The notes below the pieces were generated by a model, which saw nothing but the letters and a program-made list of their open reading frames with translations, had not been told where the DNA came from and searched no databases. Positions 16,165-23,012 of a stretch of 25,504 nucleotides of DNA are shown here, piece after piece. Where the stretch lies: positions 1-25,504 of the forward strand of contig JBBSVE010000036.1 of the NCBI GenBank assembly GCA_038233815.1, read 5' to 3'. The DNA comes from JBBSVE01 sp038233815 (lineage in GTDB: Bacteria > Pseudomonadota > Alphaproteobacteria > Rhodobacterales > Rhodobacteraceae). The number at the start of each line of letters is the position of its first letter. The stretch's first letter is position 1. The position numbers and the translations under genes are program-made.

Positions 16165-17613
16165 TCAAACAACGGGTTCGTAGATCGAGGCGGGCAGATC
16201 GTAGCCCCACTGGCGGAACCGTTCGGAATAGTGCGATCGCACGCCGGTCGCGTTGAATCGGCCGATGATCTTGCCGTCGGGGGCGAGGCCCAGACGCTCG
16301 AACCGGAAGATCTCCTGCATCGAGATCACCTCCCCCTCCATCCCCGTGATCTCGGTGATCGACACCATCCGGCGCGATCCGTCCTGCAACCGGCTCGCCT
16401 GAACGATCAGGTTGACGGCTGAGGCGATCTGCGCGCGCACCGCCTTTAGCGGCATCTCGATCCCGGCCATCGCGACCATGTTTTCCAACCGCGAGATCCC
16501 GTCGCGCGCGGAGTTCGCATGGATCGTCGTCATCGAGCCGTCATGGCCGGTGTTCATCGCCTGCAGCATGTCGATCACCTCCTCGCCCCGCGTCTCACCC
16601 ACAATGATCCTGTCGGGCCGCATCCGGAGCGCGTTTCGCAGGCAATCCCTCTGCGTCACGGCGCCTTTCCCCTCGACGTTGGCGGGGCGGCTCTCCATCC
16701 GGCCGACATGGACCTGCTGGAGTTGCAATTCGGCTGTGTCCTCGATCGTGAGCACCCGCTCCGCCGCGTCGATGAAGGAGGACAGCGCGTTCAGCGTCGT
16801 GGTCTTGCCCGACCCCGTGCCGCCGGAGACGATGATGTTGAGACGGCAGGACACGGCCGCCTGCAGATAGGCGGCCATCTCCTCCGTGAATGCGCCGAAG
16901 CTCACGAGGTCGGGCACGCCCAGCTTGTCCTTCTTGAACTTACGGATCGAAACGAGACTGCCGTCGACGGCCACGGGTGGCACCATGCAGTTGAAGCGGC
17001 TGCCGTCCTGCAGGCGCGCGTCGCAGTAGGGATTGCTCTCGTCCACGCGCCGCCCGACCGCGGAGACGATCTTGTCGATGATCCGCAGCAGATGGCGTTC
17101 GTCCTTGAAGGTGATGTCGGTGAGCGTGAGCTTGCCCCCCCGCTCGATGAAGATGCGTTTGGGCCCGTTCACCAGGATATCATTGACCGTTTCGTCCTTC
17201 AGCAGCGGCTCCAGCGGACCGAGGCCCATGACCTCGTCGTAAAGCTCCTGATTCAGGATCGTGCGGTCGTCCTTGTTCAGCACGACCGACATCTCGTCGA
17301 GCGCCTCTGCCGCGATGGACTGAATCTCGGCCCGCAGGCTCGCCTCCGACGCCGTTTCCAGTGCCGCGAGGTTGAGGTTCTCCAGCAGGCGTTTGTGCAG
17401 CTCGACCTTCAGCTCCATCAGCCGGATCTTGCGCTTCTGCTCCTTGTCGGCGGCCACCGTCTCGGCGGACGACAGTGCGGGCAAGGACGCCAGAGGCCGC
17501 ATCTGGTGGGATGCGGGCGTCGGCGTCCCGGCGGCGGGGCGGGGCAGGGGGGCCGCGACCGGCGCTGTCGGTGCGGGTCGGCCCGGTTCGGCCTTCTTGT
17601 AGCGAGAGAACAT
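16165..17613 (-). CDS. cpaF: Tad pilus motor ATPase CpaF/TadA
   Basis: A secretion-type hexameric ATPase that powers Flp pilus assembly, 482 residues. Walker A GGTGSGKTT is at about 264-272, the Asp box is around VLTIEDTAELQL (about 287-298), Walker B RIIVGE is at about 335-340 and the His box GHDGSMTTIHAN at about 356-367. The N-terminal 60 residues are Pro/Ala-rich and probably unstructured, followed by a helical domain and ELYDEVMGLGPLEPLLKD typical of CpaF. All catalytic motifs are intact. The start at 17613 follows AAAGGGG. A gap of 21 bp separates it from cpaE; together with tadB/tadC it forms the assembly engine. Confidence 0.97.
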   Translation of the reverse strand: MFSRYKKAEPGRPAPTAPVAAPLPRPAAGTPTPASHQMRPLASLPALSSAETVAADKEQKRKIRLMELKVELHKRLLENLNLAALETASEASLRAEIQSIAAEALDEMSVVLNKDDRTILNQELYDEVMGLGPLEPLLKDETVNDILVNGPKRIFIERGGKLTLTDITFKDERHLLRIIDKIVSAVGRRVDESNPYCDARLQDGSRFNCMVPPVAVDGSLVSIRKFKKDKLGVPDLVSFGAFTEEMAAYLQAAVSCRLNIIVSGGTGSGKTTTLNALSSFIDAAERVLTIEDTAELQLQQVHVGRMESRPANVEGKGAVTQRDCLRNALRMRPDRIIVGETRGEEVIDMLQAMNTGHDGSMTTIHANSARDGISRLENMVAMAGIEMPLKAVRAQIASAVNLIVQASRLQDGSRRMVSITEITGMEGEVISMQEIFRFERLGLAPDGKIIGRFNATGVRSHYSERFRQWGYDLPASIYEPVV

Positions 17614-17634
17614 CTTATGCCCCTTTCGGCGGGA

Positions 17635-18903
17635 TCAACGCTTTGCCGTTTCGACCGACCGCGTCAGATCTACGAGCGATTTCGCCAGTTTCTGGATCTC
17701 TCGGCGGAGCGCGTTCTTCGCGGCACTGATCGCGAGCGGCAGACCGTGATCATTGGCCTGCGTGACCTGCGCGCCGCCGTCGGGCAACTGCGTTTCCATC
17801 GTGATGGACAGACTTTCGGCCATCCGTTTGACGCGGCTCTTGGCGGACAGGTCGGTAAACCCCGGCGCGCGGTTGAGCACGTAGCGCAGCTTTTCCACCG
17901 GCAGCCCTTCGGATTTCAGCGTGCGCGTCAGGCGCAGCACGTTCTGCGCGGACCGAAGATCCAGTTCCAGAAGCGCGAAATAGACATGCGCCCGCGCGAG
18001 CACGGTTTCGGTCCAGCCGACGACCGTGGAGGGCATGTCGATCACCACGAAATCGAAATTCTGCCGCGCCAGGTCGATGAGCCGCCCGATCTCCTCGCCC
18101 TGAACGATGTCGAGCGGCAGCATGTCGGGCGGGGCGGTGAAAACGTGGAGCCGGTCGTTGAAAGGCAGCATCGCGGCGAGAAAACTTTCGCCGTCCGCCG
18201 CAGCCGTGTCGTGCAGGACGTCGAACACCGCGTCCTTGCGCGGCAGGTCGAGGTAGGTCGACACCGCGCCGAACTGGAAATCGAGATCCAGAAGGCAGAC
18301 CCGGGGGCCGTCCTTGGCCGCCGTCGCCAGTTCCCATGCAAGATTGACCGCGAACGTGCTGGCGCCCACGCCGCCCGACATGCCGTGGACCGGCAGGACC
18401 ACCCCGTCGCGGTCGCCCCCGGCCTTCAGGGCGGGCGCCGCGACCGCCGGGTTGGGGGGCGAAGCGGCGGGTGCCACGACGAGCGCGGGCGGGGCAGGTT
18501 TTCGCAGGCGCGCAATCGCATCGTGAAGCGCGCCTTCAGGCAGGGGGTAGGGCACGAAATCGTCGCAACCGAGCCGCAGAAGGCGGTGCAGCGCCACGGG
18601 ATTGACCTCATGCGCGATAATGATGACAGCGATGCCCTTGGCCTTCGCGGTGCGGATGATGTCGGAGAGGGCACCCGGATCTTCCGTATCCTGTCCGTCG
18701 ACCGCGATCGCCACGAATTCGAGCGAGGCGGACTCGGGCTGCTCCAGAAAGGTCAGCGCATCGGAAAAGCCGAGGTCGCCCCAGTTCTCACCAAGCTCCG
18801 CCTCCATGTCGTCGATCAGCGCGTCGAAATTCTGCACGTCGCGTGATACGGTGCACGCGAGGATCGGCGCCGGTTCCGGCTGGAGGTTCGCAACGCCCGT
18901 CAT
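17635..18903 (-). CDS. cpaE: CpaE/TadZ-type ParA/MinD-like localisation protein
   Basis: 422 residues: an N-terminal receiver-like domain (about 12-135, with AVIIIAHEV and LGCDDFVPYPLPEG), an Ala/Pro linker (about 136-165), and a MinD/ParA ATPase domain. The P-loop is HGMSGGVGAST at about 173-183. CpaE/TadZ proteins place the Tad machine at the cell pole or other assembly site. The deviant Walker A lysines are replaced (Ser and Ala where KGGVGK would be), while LLDLDFQFG (Walker A' Asp) and FDFVVIDMPS (Walker B) remain; see findings. The start at 18903 is ATG with a G-run about 9 bases upstream. It lies 173 bp after the OmpA-family gene, the longest gap within the core of the locus. Confidence 0.92.
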   Translation of the reverse strand: MTGVANLQPEPAPILACTVSRDVQNFDALIDDMEAELGENWGDLGFSDALTFLEQPESASLEFVAIAVDGQDTEDPGALSDIIRTAKAKGIAVIIIAHEVNPVALHRLLRLGCDDFVPYPLPEGALHDAIARLRKPAPPALVVAPAASPPNPAVAAPALKAGGDRDGVVLPVHGMSGGVGASTFAVNLAWELATAAKDGPRVCLLDLDFQFGAVSTYLDLPRKDAVFDVLHDTAAADGESFLAAMLPFNDRLHVFTAPPDMLPLDIVQGEEIGRLIDLARQNFDFVVIDMPSTVVGWTETVLARAHVYFALLELDLRSAQNVLRLTRTLKSEGLPVEKLRYVLNRAPGFTDLSAKSRVKRMAESLSITMETQLPDGGAQVTQANDHGLPLAISAAKNALRREIQKLAKSLVDLTRSVETAKR

Positions 18904-18919
18904 GCCTCATGTCCCCCCC

Positions 18920-18960
18920 GGGGCCAGTGCCCCATGCCGCCGGATCGGGGCGAATCGCCC
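18920..18960 (-). promoter_or_regulatory. Two GC hairpins in the leader before cpaE
   Basis: Within the 173-bp gap 18904-19076, GGGGC-CAGT-GCCCC (18920-18933) and GGGCGA-A-TCGCCC (18948-18960) can fold just before the cpaE start (transcribed leftward). They could affect cpaE translation or end transcription from upstream genes, but there is no T-tract and no promoter boxes were recognised in the gap. Confidence 0.3.
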
Positions 18961-19076
18961 GCAGGCAGTCCCCGTGCAGCCGGATCACCGCCGCGTTCCG
19001 CTGGGGAATGATGCCATCATCGGGACTAAGACATCGTTAGCGCCGCAAGCATTTCATGCGCGCGCGGACCGACGCG

Positions 19077-19718
19077 TCAGCCGCCCGACGGGTTGGTCTG
19101 GGTCTGGATTTCGACGTTCTGGGGATGCGGGCGTTCGGCGAGCGTGATGTAGGTGCGATGGATCACCGCCGCATACTTGCCGTCGAGCACCGTCGGATGG
19201 CGCTCAACGAAGCCGGACACGTCGGTTACGGTGCGCCGGTTGCGCATCTCCGGCCCGGCGGTGGCGACCACTGGCCGCGTCTCGCCGTAGGAGACGAGCG
19301 CCTCCAGCCGCGACCGGCTGATCCCACGCGTGGCAAGGAACGACACCACCGCTTTTGCCCGACGCAACCCAAGCGCCCTGTTGTAGGCGTTCGACCCGAC
19401 GAGGTCGGTGTGGCCATAGACCCGGAATCGCACCTCCGGGAACTGCCGGATCCAGTTCGCCTGCTCGGTCAGGACGGCGGCGGCATTCGCGTCGATCACT
19501 GCGGAGTTGAAGGCGAAGGTGATGGTGGAAGGAACCTCCGCCCGAAACCGTCGCCCGAGCGCCATGGTGGCATCGCGCTGGCCCGATTGCACCAGCGTGT
19601 TGTTCATCGTGGCATTGCCGAAGCCGCGGTCCATTCCCGATTCGCCCAGCGGCCGGTTCATGTCCGGCCCGCAGGCCGCAAGCGCCAGCAGCACGGCGCC
19701 GGTCAGGATCGGTTTCAT
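19077..19718 (-). CDS. OmpA-family lipoprotein in the position of cpaD
   Basis: A 213-residue outer-membrane or periplasmic lipoprotein. The leader ends in LALAAC (Cys16). The central part holds an OmpA-like peptidoglycan-binding domain at about residues 65-160: ITFAFNSAVIDANAAAVL, VRFRVYGHTDLVGSNAYN, RALGLRRAKAVVSFLATRGI, then EMRNRRTV. The C-terminal 45 residues are a tail without a recognised motif. The start at 19718 is placed by GGAGTGA 5 bases upstream, which overlaps the end of the secretin gene; the open frame continuing further upstream is ignored. In most Tad loci the gene after the secretin is the lipoprotein cpaD; no CpaD-like gene is seen here, so this protein may anchor the secretin to the cell wall. 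That role is inference. Confidence 0.9.
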   Translation of the reverse strand: MKPILTGAVLLALAACGPDMNRPLGESGMDRGFGNATMNNTLVQSGQRDATMALGRRFRAEVPSTITFAFNSAVIDANAAAVLTEQANWIRQFPEVRFRVYGHTDLVGSNAYNRALGLRRAKAVVSFLATRGISRSRLEALVSYGETRPVVATAGPEMRNRRTVTDVSGFVERHPTVLDGKYAAVIHRTYITLAERPHPQNVEIQTQTNPSGG

Positions 19719-19723
19719 CGCCG

Positions 19724-21151
19724 TCACTCCATCACATAGCCGTAGGAGCCGCTGAAGTCCTGCCGGGCGACCTCGCCCGCGGCCCCCTTCGGACCCTTGC
19801 CCGCGACCTTGCCGAACAGGAAGAAGTCCTTCTCCGACGGGAGCTTGACGCGGTCGGTGGGCATTGCGAGCGCCTCCCCCCGTGTGGGCGTCACCAGATG
19901 CGGCGTCACGATGATCACCAGTTCGGACTGCGCACGCTGATACTGCGCCGACCGGAACAACGCCCCCAACACCGGGATGTCGCCCAGCCATGGCACCTGC
20001 CCTTTGAGGTTGCGGAAATCGTCCTGCAGGAGGCCTGCTATGGCAAAGCTCTCGCCGTCGCGCATCTCCACCGTGGTCGAGGTCTCGCGCCGCTTGAAGG
20101 CGTTGATCGTGAAGCCCGACGATTGCAGCGTGATCGTGCTGTCGATGGACGACACCGCCGCGTTGATCGTGAGGTTGATGATGTCGTTGTCCACCACCAC
20201 GGGGGTGAAGTTCAGCTCCACCCCGAAGGGCTTGTATTCGATGGAGATGGAGTTGTCGGAGCCGGAGCCCGACGCGACCGGGATCGGATATTCGCCGCCT
20301 GCGAGGAACTTCGCCTCCTGACCCGAAAGCGCGGTCAGGTTCGGTTCCGCCAGCGTGCGGACCACGCCTTTGGATTCCAGCGCCTCCAGCAGCACCTGGA
20401 ACTGCAGCGAGCCGGTGGAAAATCCGAGCGTCGTGTTGCCGTTCGTTCCCGACGGCGAGGTCCGCAGCCCCCCCGCATAGGCATTGTTCAGCGCATTTCC
20501 TGCCGTATAGGCCCCGGTGCCCGCGCCGATGCCGATCCGCCCCCCGTTGGTGCCGCCGTTGATGCCGAGCGAGGCCGACAGGCTCTTCGCCACCGACCGC
20601 TGCATCTCCGCGAACCGGACCTTCAGCATCACCTGCTGCGTGCCGCCCACGCTCATCAGGTTCGACACCCGGTCGGGCGCGTAGCGGTTCGCGAGATCGA
20701 GCGCGCGGTCCAGCTTACCAGTGGAGGATACGGTCCCCGACAGCACGATGCCGTCGTTGGCGGTGCGGACCTCGATCGGCTCGCCGGGGAGGATCTGGCC
20801 CAGCCGCTCCTTGAACTCCGCAATATCGGGCGTGACCTGCACGTCGACGTTGGCGATCAGCTTGCCGTCGGGGCCCAGCAGCGTCATCGTCGTGCGGCCG
20901 GGAGCCTTGCCGAGCACATAGATCGACTTGTCCGACAGGGTGGAGATATCCGCGATGCCGGGGTTCGCGATGCTGAGTTCGGCGAACGGCGTCTCGCTCT
21001 CCACCACCACCGCGCGGTTCATCGGCACGTGGAGCGCGCTCGCCGGTGCGCCGGTCATCACGCGCAGGGATTGGGCGAGGGCGGGGGGCGCCGCGAGCGC
21101 AAGGCATGCGACGGCCAGTGCCGTCGCCCGGACGTGGGGTCGCAAATCCAT
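19724..21151 (-). CDS. cpaC: Tad pilus outer-membrane secretin CpaC/RcpA
   Basis: A 475-residue type II/III secretin forming the outer-membrane channel for the Flp pilus. A Sec signal peptide ends at about AAPPALA|Q (residue 26). An N-terminal pilus-specific domain (about 30-110, with ELSIANPGIADISTLSDKSIYVLGKAPG) and a BON-like domain (about 110-180) precede the secretin domain (about 230-430: QFQVLLEALESKGVVRTLAEPNLTALSG, FGVELNFTPVV and the signature VPWLGDIPVLGALFRS). The Gly/Asn/Thr-rich loop around residues 195-245 is typical of the pore segment. The start at 21151 follows GAGGCAGAGG closely. The gene ends 5 bp before the OmpA-family gene. Confidence 0.96.
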   Translation of the reverse strand: MDLRPHVRATALAVACLALAAPPALAQSLRVMTGAPASALHVPMNRAVVVESETPFAELSIANPGIADISTLSDKSIYVLGKAPGRTTMTLLGPDGKLIANVDVQVTPDIAEFKERLGQILPGEPIEVRTANDGIVLSGTVSSTGKLDRALDLANRYAPDRVSNLMSVGGTQQVMLKVRFAEMQRSVAKSLSASLGINGGTNGGRIGIGAGTGAYTAGNALNNAYAGGLRTSPSGTNGNTTLGFSTGSLQFQVLLEALESKGVVRTLAEPNLTALSGQEAKFLAGGEYPIPVASGSGSDNSISIEYKPFGVELNFTPVVVDNDIINLTINAAVSSIDSTITLQSSGFTINAFKRRETSTTVEMRDGESFAIAGLLQDDFRNLKGQVPWLGDIPVLGALFRSAQYQRAQSELVIIVTPHLVTPTRGEALAMPTDRVKLPSEKDFFLFGKVAGKGPKGAAGEVARQDFSGSYGYVME

Positions 21152-21285
21152 ACCTCTGCCTCTCGTTACACTTTAGTCGGGTCTTTGGCGCCCGATCTTC
21201 GCGTAAAGATTGCAGAGGTTCCGATTTTTCGCAAGTTTTCCTTCCGTGTGGCCGTTGTGCCTGTGGATATCCTGCAACAGGCCGC

Positions 21286-22134
21286 TCAGTTGGTGCAGGG
21301 AATCGGCATTTCCACCACCTCGGACCCCTTGCGCATCTTCACGCTGCAGGTTCGCGCAGCCTGCGCCTGCACGATGGGGGCCGCGGCCTCGATCCCGAGC
21401 AGCCGTCGGCTGTCCACCTCGACCGCGCTGACTTCCGTGTCGTCTCCGATGCCGACCAGCGACAGGGCGAGCTTTCCGGTCGCGGCGGCCTGCGCCAGAC
21501 GCCCGACCTGTCCGGGGTTCGCCTCCACCGTCACGGTCTGCGCGACGGACGCTGCCGTTCCGCGATCCTCGCTGGACGCCTGGTCGACCGCGATGACACG
21601 CACCGAGGTCTCGATCAGTTGCGTGATGTCGCCGTTCGACGCCCCCGTGCTGCCGGTCCAGTAGACATCGACATTGTCGCCCGGTTTCACGAAGCCCGAC
21701 ACGCCCGAGGCCACATCGACCTTGATGGCGAACGCCCGCATACCCTTGCCGAGCCGTGTGGTGAGGCCCGCATCCTCGCCGGGTTCGGTGAGCCGCGAGG
21801 CGGTCAGCATCTCATTGCGCTCCAGCGCGCGGATCACGTAGCGCGGCTTGGCGTAGTCGCCGGGAAAGAGCGCGGCTTCCTCCGCGAACGTGCCGTCGGG
21901 CAGCGCCTTTTTTGGCACCAGCACGCGTTCCACATCGTCCCGCGACAGCGCCGCACCGTAGGGCAGGGGCCTGGTCACGACGTAGGCCTCCGCCAGCGGG
22001 CCCAGTTCCAGCCGCGTCGCCCGCTCGCGCGCCACGTCCACCTGAGCCTGCGCGACATAGCCCTGCACCATCCACACCGCCATCCCGGCAAGGCCGAGGC
22101 CGACCATGAGAACCAGTCCGAACATCATCCGCAT
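21286..22134 (-). CDS. cpaB: Flp pilus assembly protein CpaB/RcpC
   Basis: A 282-residue protein with one N-terminal hydrophobic helix (about 5-27) and a SAF-type domain (about 47-115: LAEAYVVTRPLPYGAALSRDDVERVLVPK), then the RcpC/CpaB domain with GMRAFAIKVDVASGVSGFVKPGDNVDVYW, typical of the family. In other Tad systems CpaB/RcpC is periplasmic and helps the secretin and pilin output. Two cysteines close to the C-terminus (ARTCSVKM and PIPCTN) could pair. The frame is open up to 22233, but GGGGAG is 7 bases before the ATG at 22134, which gives the membrane-anchor N-terminus. It lies 134 bp upstream of cpaC. Confidence 0.94.
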   Translation of the reverse strand: MRMMFGLVLMVGLGLAGMAVWMVQGYVAQAQVDVARERATRLELGPLAEAYVVTRPLPYGAALSRDDVERVLVPKKALPDGTFAEEAALFPGDYAKPRYVIRALERNEMLTASRLTEPGEDAGLTTRLGKGMRAFAIKVDVASGVSGFVKPGDNVDVYWTGSTGASNGDITQLIETSVRVIAVDQASSEDRGTAASVAQTVTVEANPGQVGRLAQAAATGKLALSLVGIGDDTEVSAVEVDSRRLLGIEAAAPIVQAQAARTCSVKMRKGSEVVEMPIPCTN

Positions 22135-22174
22135 ATGTCGTCTCCCCAATTCGGCGCGGGTGCCCCCGGCCCGG

Positions 22175-22372
22175 CTATTCGTCGAAACCGACCTTCGCGC
22201 TGCCGATATACTCTGCGGTCGCCTGCGCGGCATTGTTGGTCGAGAACCCGATCGGCCCGAGGGCCGCGAAGGCGAGGCCCACGATGGCTGCGGTCAGCAC
22301 GACCCAGTCCACGGTCACCGCGCCGTCTTCATCCCGAGCCCCTTCCGACAAAAGTCTAGTGAAACGTGTCAT
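22175..22372 (-). CDS. Flp-type pilin-like protein, second copy
   Basis: A 65-residue protein with a short basic leader ending DEDG (Gly17) and a hydrophobic N-terminal helix AVTVDWVVLTAAIVGL, the Flp prepilin pattern. Residues 14-33 are identical to those of the other pilin gene at 22473, while the C-terminal half (NNAAQATAEYIGS, ending GFDE) is different and acidic, and the helix is interrupted by Pro40. Cleavage by CpaA after Gly17 is predicted, leaving 48 residues. It may be a minor pilin or an initiator. A weak ribosome site (AGGG) precedes the start. It lies after the terminator hairpin of the first pilin gene, so it should be expressed at a lower level. Confidence 0.88.
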   Translation of the reverse strand: MTRFTRLLSEGARDEDGAVTVDWVVLTAAIVGLAFAALGPIGFSTNNAAQATAEYIGSAKVGFDE

Positions 22373-22424
22373 CTAAATGCCCTGCCGTTTGTCCGGCCCG
22401 CGAGGTCATCGGCGCCAATGGAAA

Positions 22425-22449
22425 GGCCGCGCCCGTGAGAGACGCGGCC
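22425..22449 (-). terminator. Hairpin terminator/attenuator between the two pilin genes
   Basis: On the minus strand GGCCGCG pairs with CGCGGCC around an 11-base loop and is followed by TTT, 24 bp after the stop of the first pilin gene. The short T-tract suggests partial termination, which would give high expression of the first pilin and read-through to the assembly genes. The stem is perfect (22425-22431 with 22443-22449). Confidence 0.65.
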
Positions 22450-22472
22450 CGAGTGGCGTCAGTCAAAGTTAT

Positions 22473-22679
22473 TCAATTCGGCAGATTGCTGTAGCCCGAA
22501 GACTTGCTGTTGAGATCGGTGACGATCTTGTCGCCCATGCCCGTGATCCCGCCGCCGACGGTCTTCATCACGACCATGCCGAGGCCGACAATGGCGGCGG
22601 TCAGCACGACCCAGTCGACCGTCACGGCGCCGTCTTCGTCCTTTTTGAAGTGGTTGGTGAGCTTGAGGAATTTCATCAT
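22473..22679 (-). CDS. flp: Flp pilin (major pilin candidate)
   Basis: A 68-residue type IVb/Flp prepilin. The basic leader MMKFLKLTNHFKKDEDG ends at Gly17; the mature N-terminus AVTVDWVVLTAAIVGLG is the hydrophobic polymerisation helix, followed by a short polar tail with KIVTDLNSKSSG. The mature protein is about 51 residues, within the Flp range. The usual Glu at mature position 5 is Asp and the usual Tyr at position 6 is Trp. The first ATG (22679) has AAGGGA at a spacing of 6; the second ATG (22676) is also possible. It is the first gene of the tad operon, and the following terminator fits a highly expressed pilin. Confidence 0.93.
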   Translation of the reverse strand: MMKFLKLTNHFKKDEDGAVTVDWVVLTAAIVGLGMVVMKTVGGGITGMGDKIVTDLNSKSSGYSNLPN

Positions 22680-23012
22680 GGTCGGTCCCTTTCGATGAGT
22701 GGCTTGCGAAGTCTAGGTCTCTGGCAGCTTGGGGGGCGGGTCCGTCGTTCCGTCCCGGTCCCTGTCGCGGCATGGGTCCATATAGCCACCCGATTGTGGC
22801 GGAGATTGGGGCGGACCATGATCATTTCGCGGCACGGCCACCCATCGGTTGGCCGGGGGCCGGCTCAGGACTTGTCGTCAGCCCGCTCCCGGCAGGGCTG
22901 TTGCATTCCTGCCAAATCCCCCGTTTCCGGGCGAAAAACCCCGAAAACCCTAGGATGCGGATTGCAACCGGGGGTAGAGATCTGCAAACGACAGAAACCA
23001 GAGCGGCGGATC
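22680..23012. promoter_or_regulatory. 333-bp divergent control region between flp and the transglycosylase gene
   Basis: No gene is supported here. It should hold the promoters for the pilus operon (leftward) and the transglycosylase gene (rightward), but no strong -35/-10 pair was found. A weak leftward -10-like TATATG lies at 22784-22779 without a matching -35. No CtrA site (TTAA-N7-TTAA) and no sigma-54 site with correct spacing were seen. Structured parts include the hairpin GCCGG-3-CCGGC (22852-22864), two overlapping alternative hairpins (22879-22913), and a tract with CGAAAAACC/CGAAAACCC repeats (22932-22950). Confidence 0.5.

Noticed and set aside
14227..16422. 731-codon plus-strand open frame across tadC-tadB
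   Set aside because: Antisense to two well-supported pilus genes; Arg/His/Asp-rich composition without domains.
16519..18846. 775-codon plus-strand open frame across cpaF-cpaE
   Set aside because: Longest frame in the window, but antisense to CpaF and CpaE with intact motifs; a shadow of third-position GC bias.
19898..21664. 588-codon plus-strand open frame opposite cpaC and cpaB
   Set aside because: Antisense to a clear secretin gene; no start signal or domain.
22897..22920. Possible sigma-54 promoter on the minus strand (TTTGGCAGGAATGCAAC)
   Set aside because: The GG-GC spacing is two bases too short for a -24/-12 promoter.
22377..23012. Open frame extending the transglycosylase upstream by about 212 codons
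   Set aside because: It runs antisense through the first pilin gene and the control region; the signal peptide begins at the ATG at 23013.
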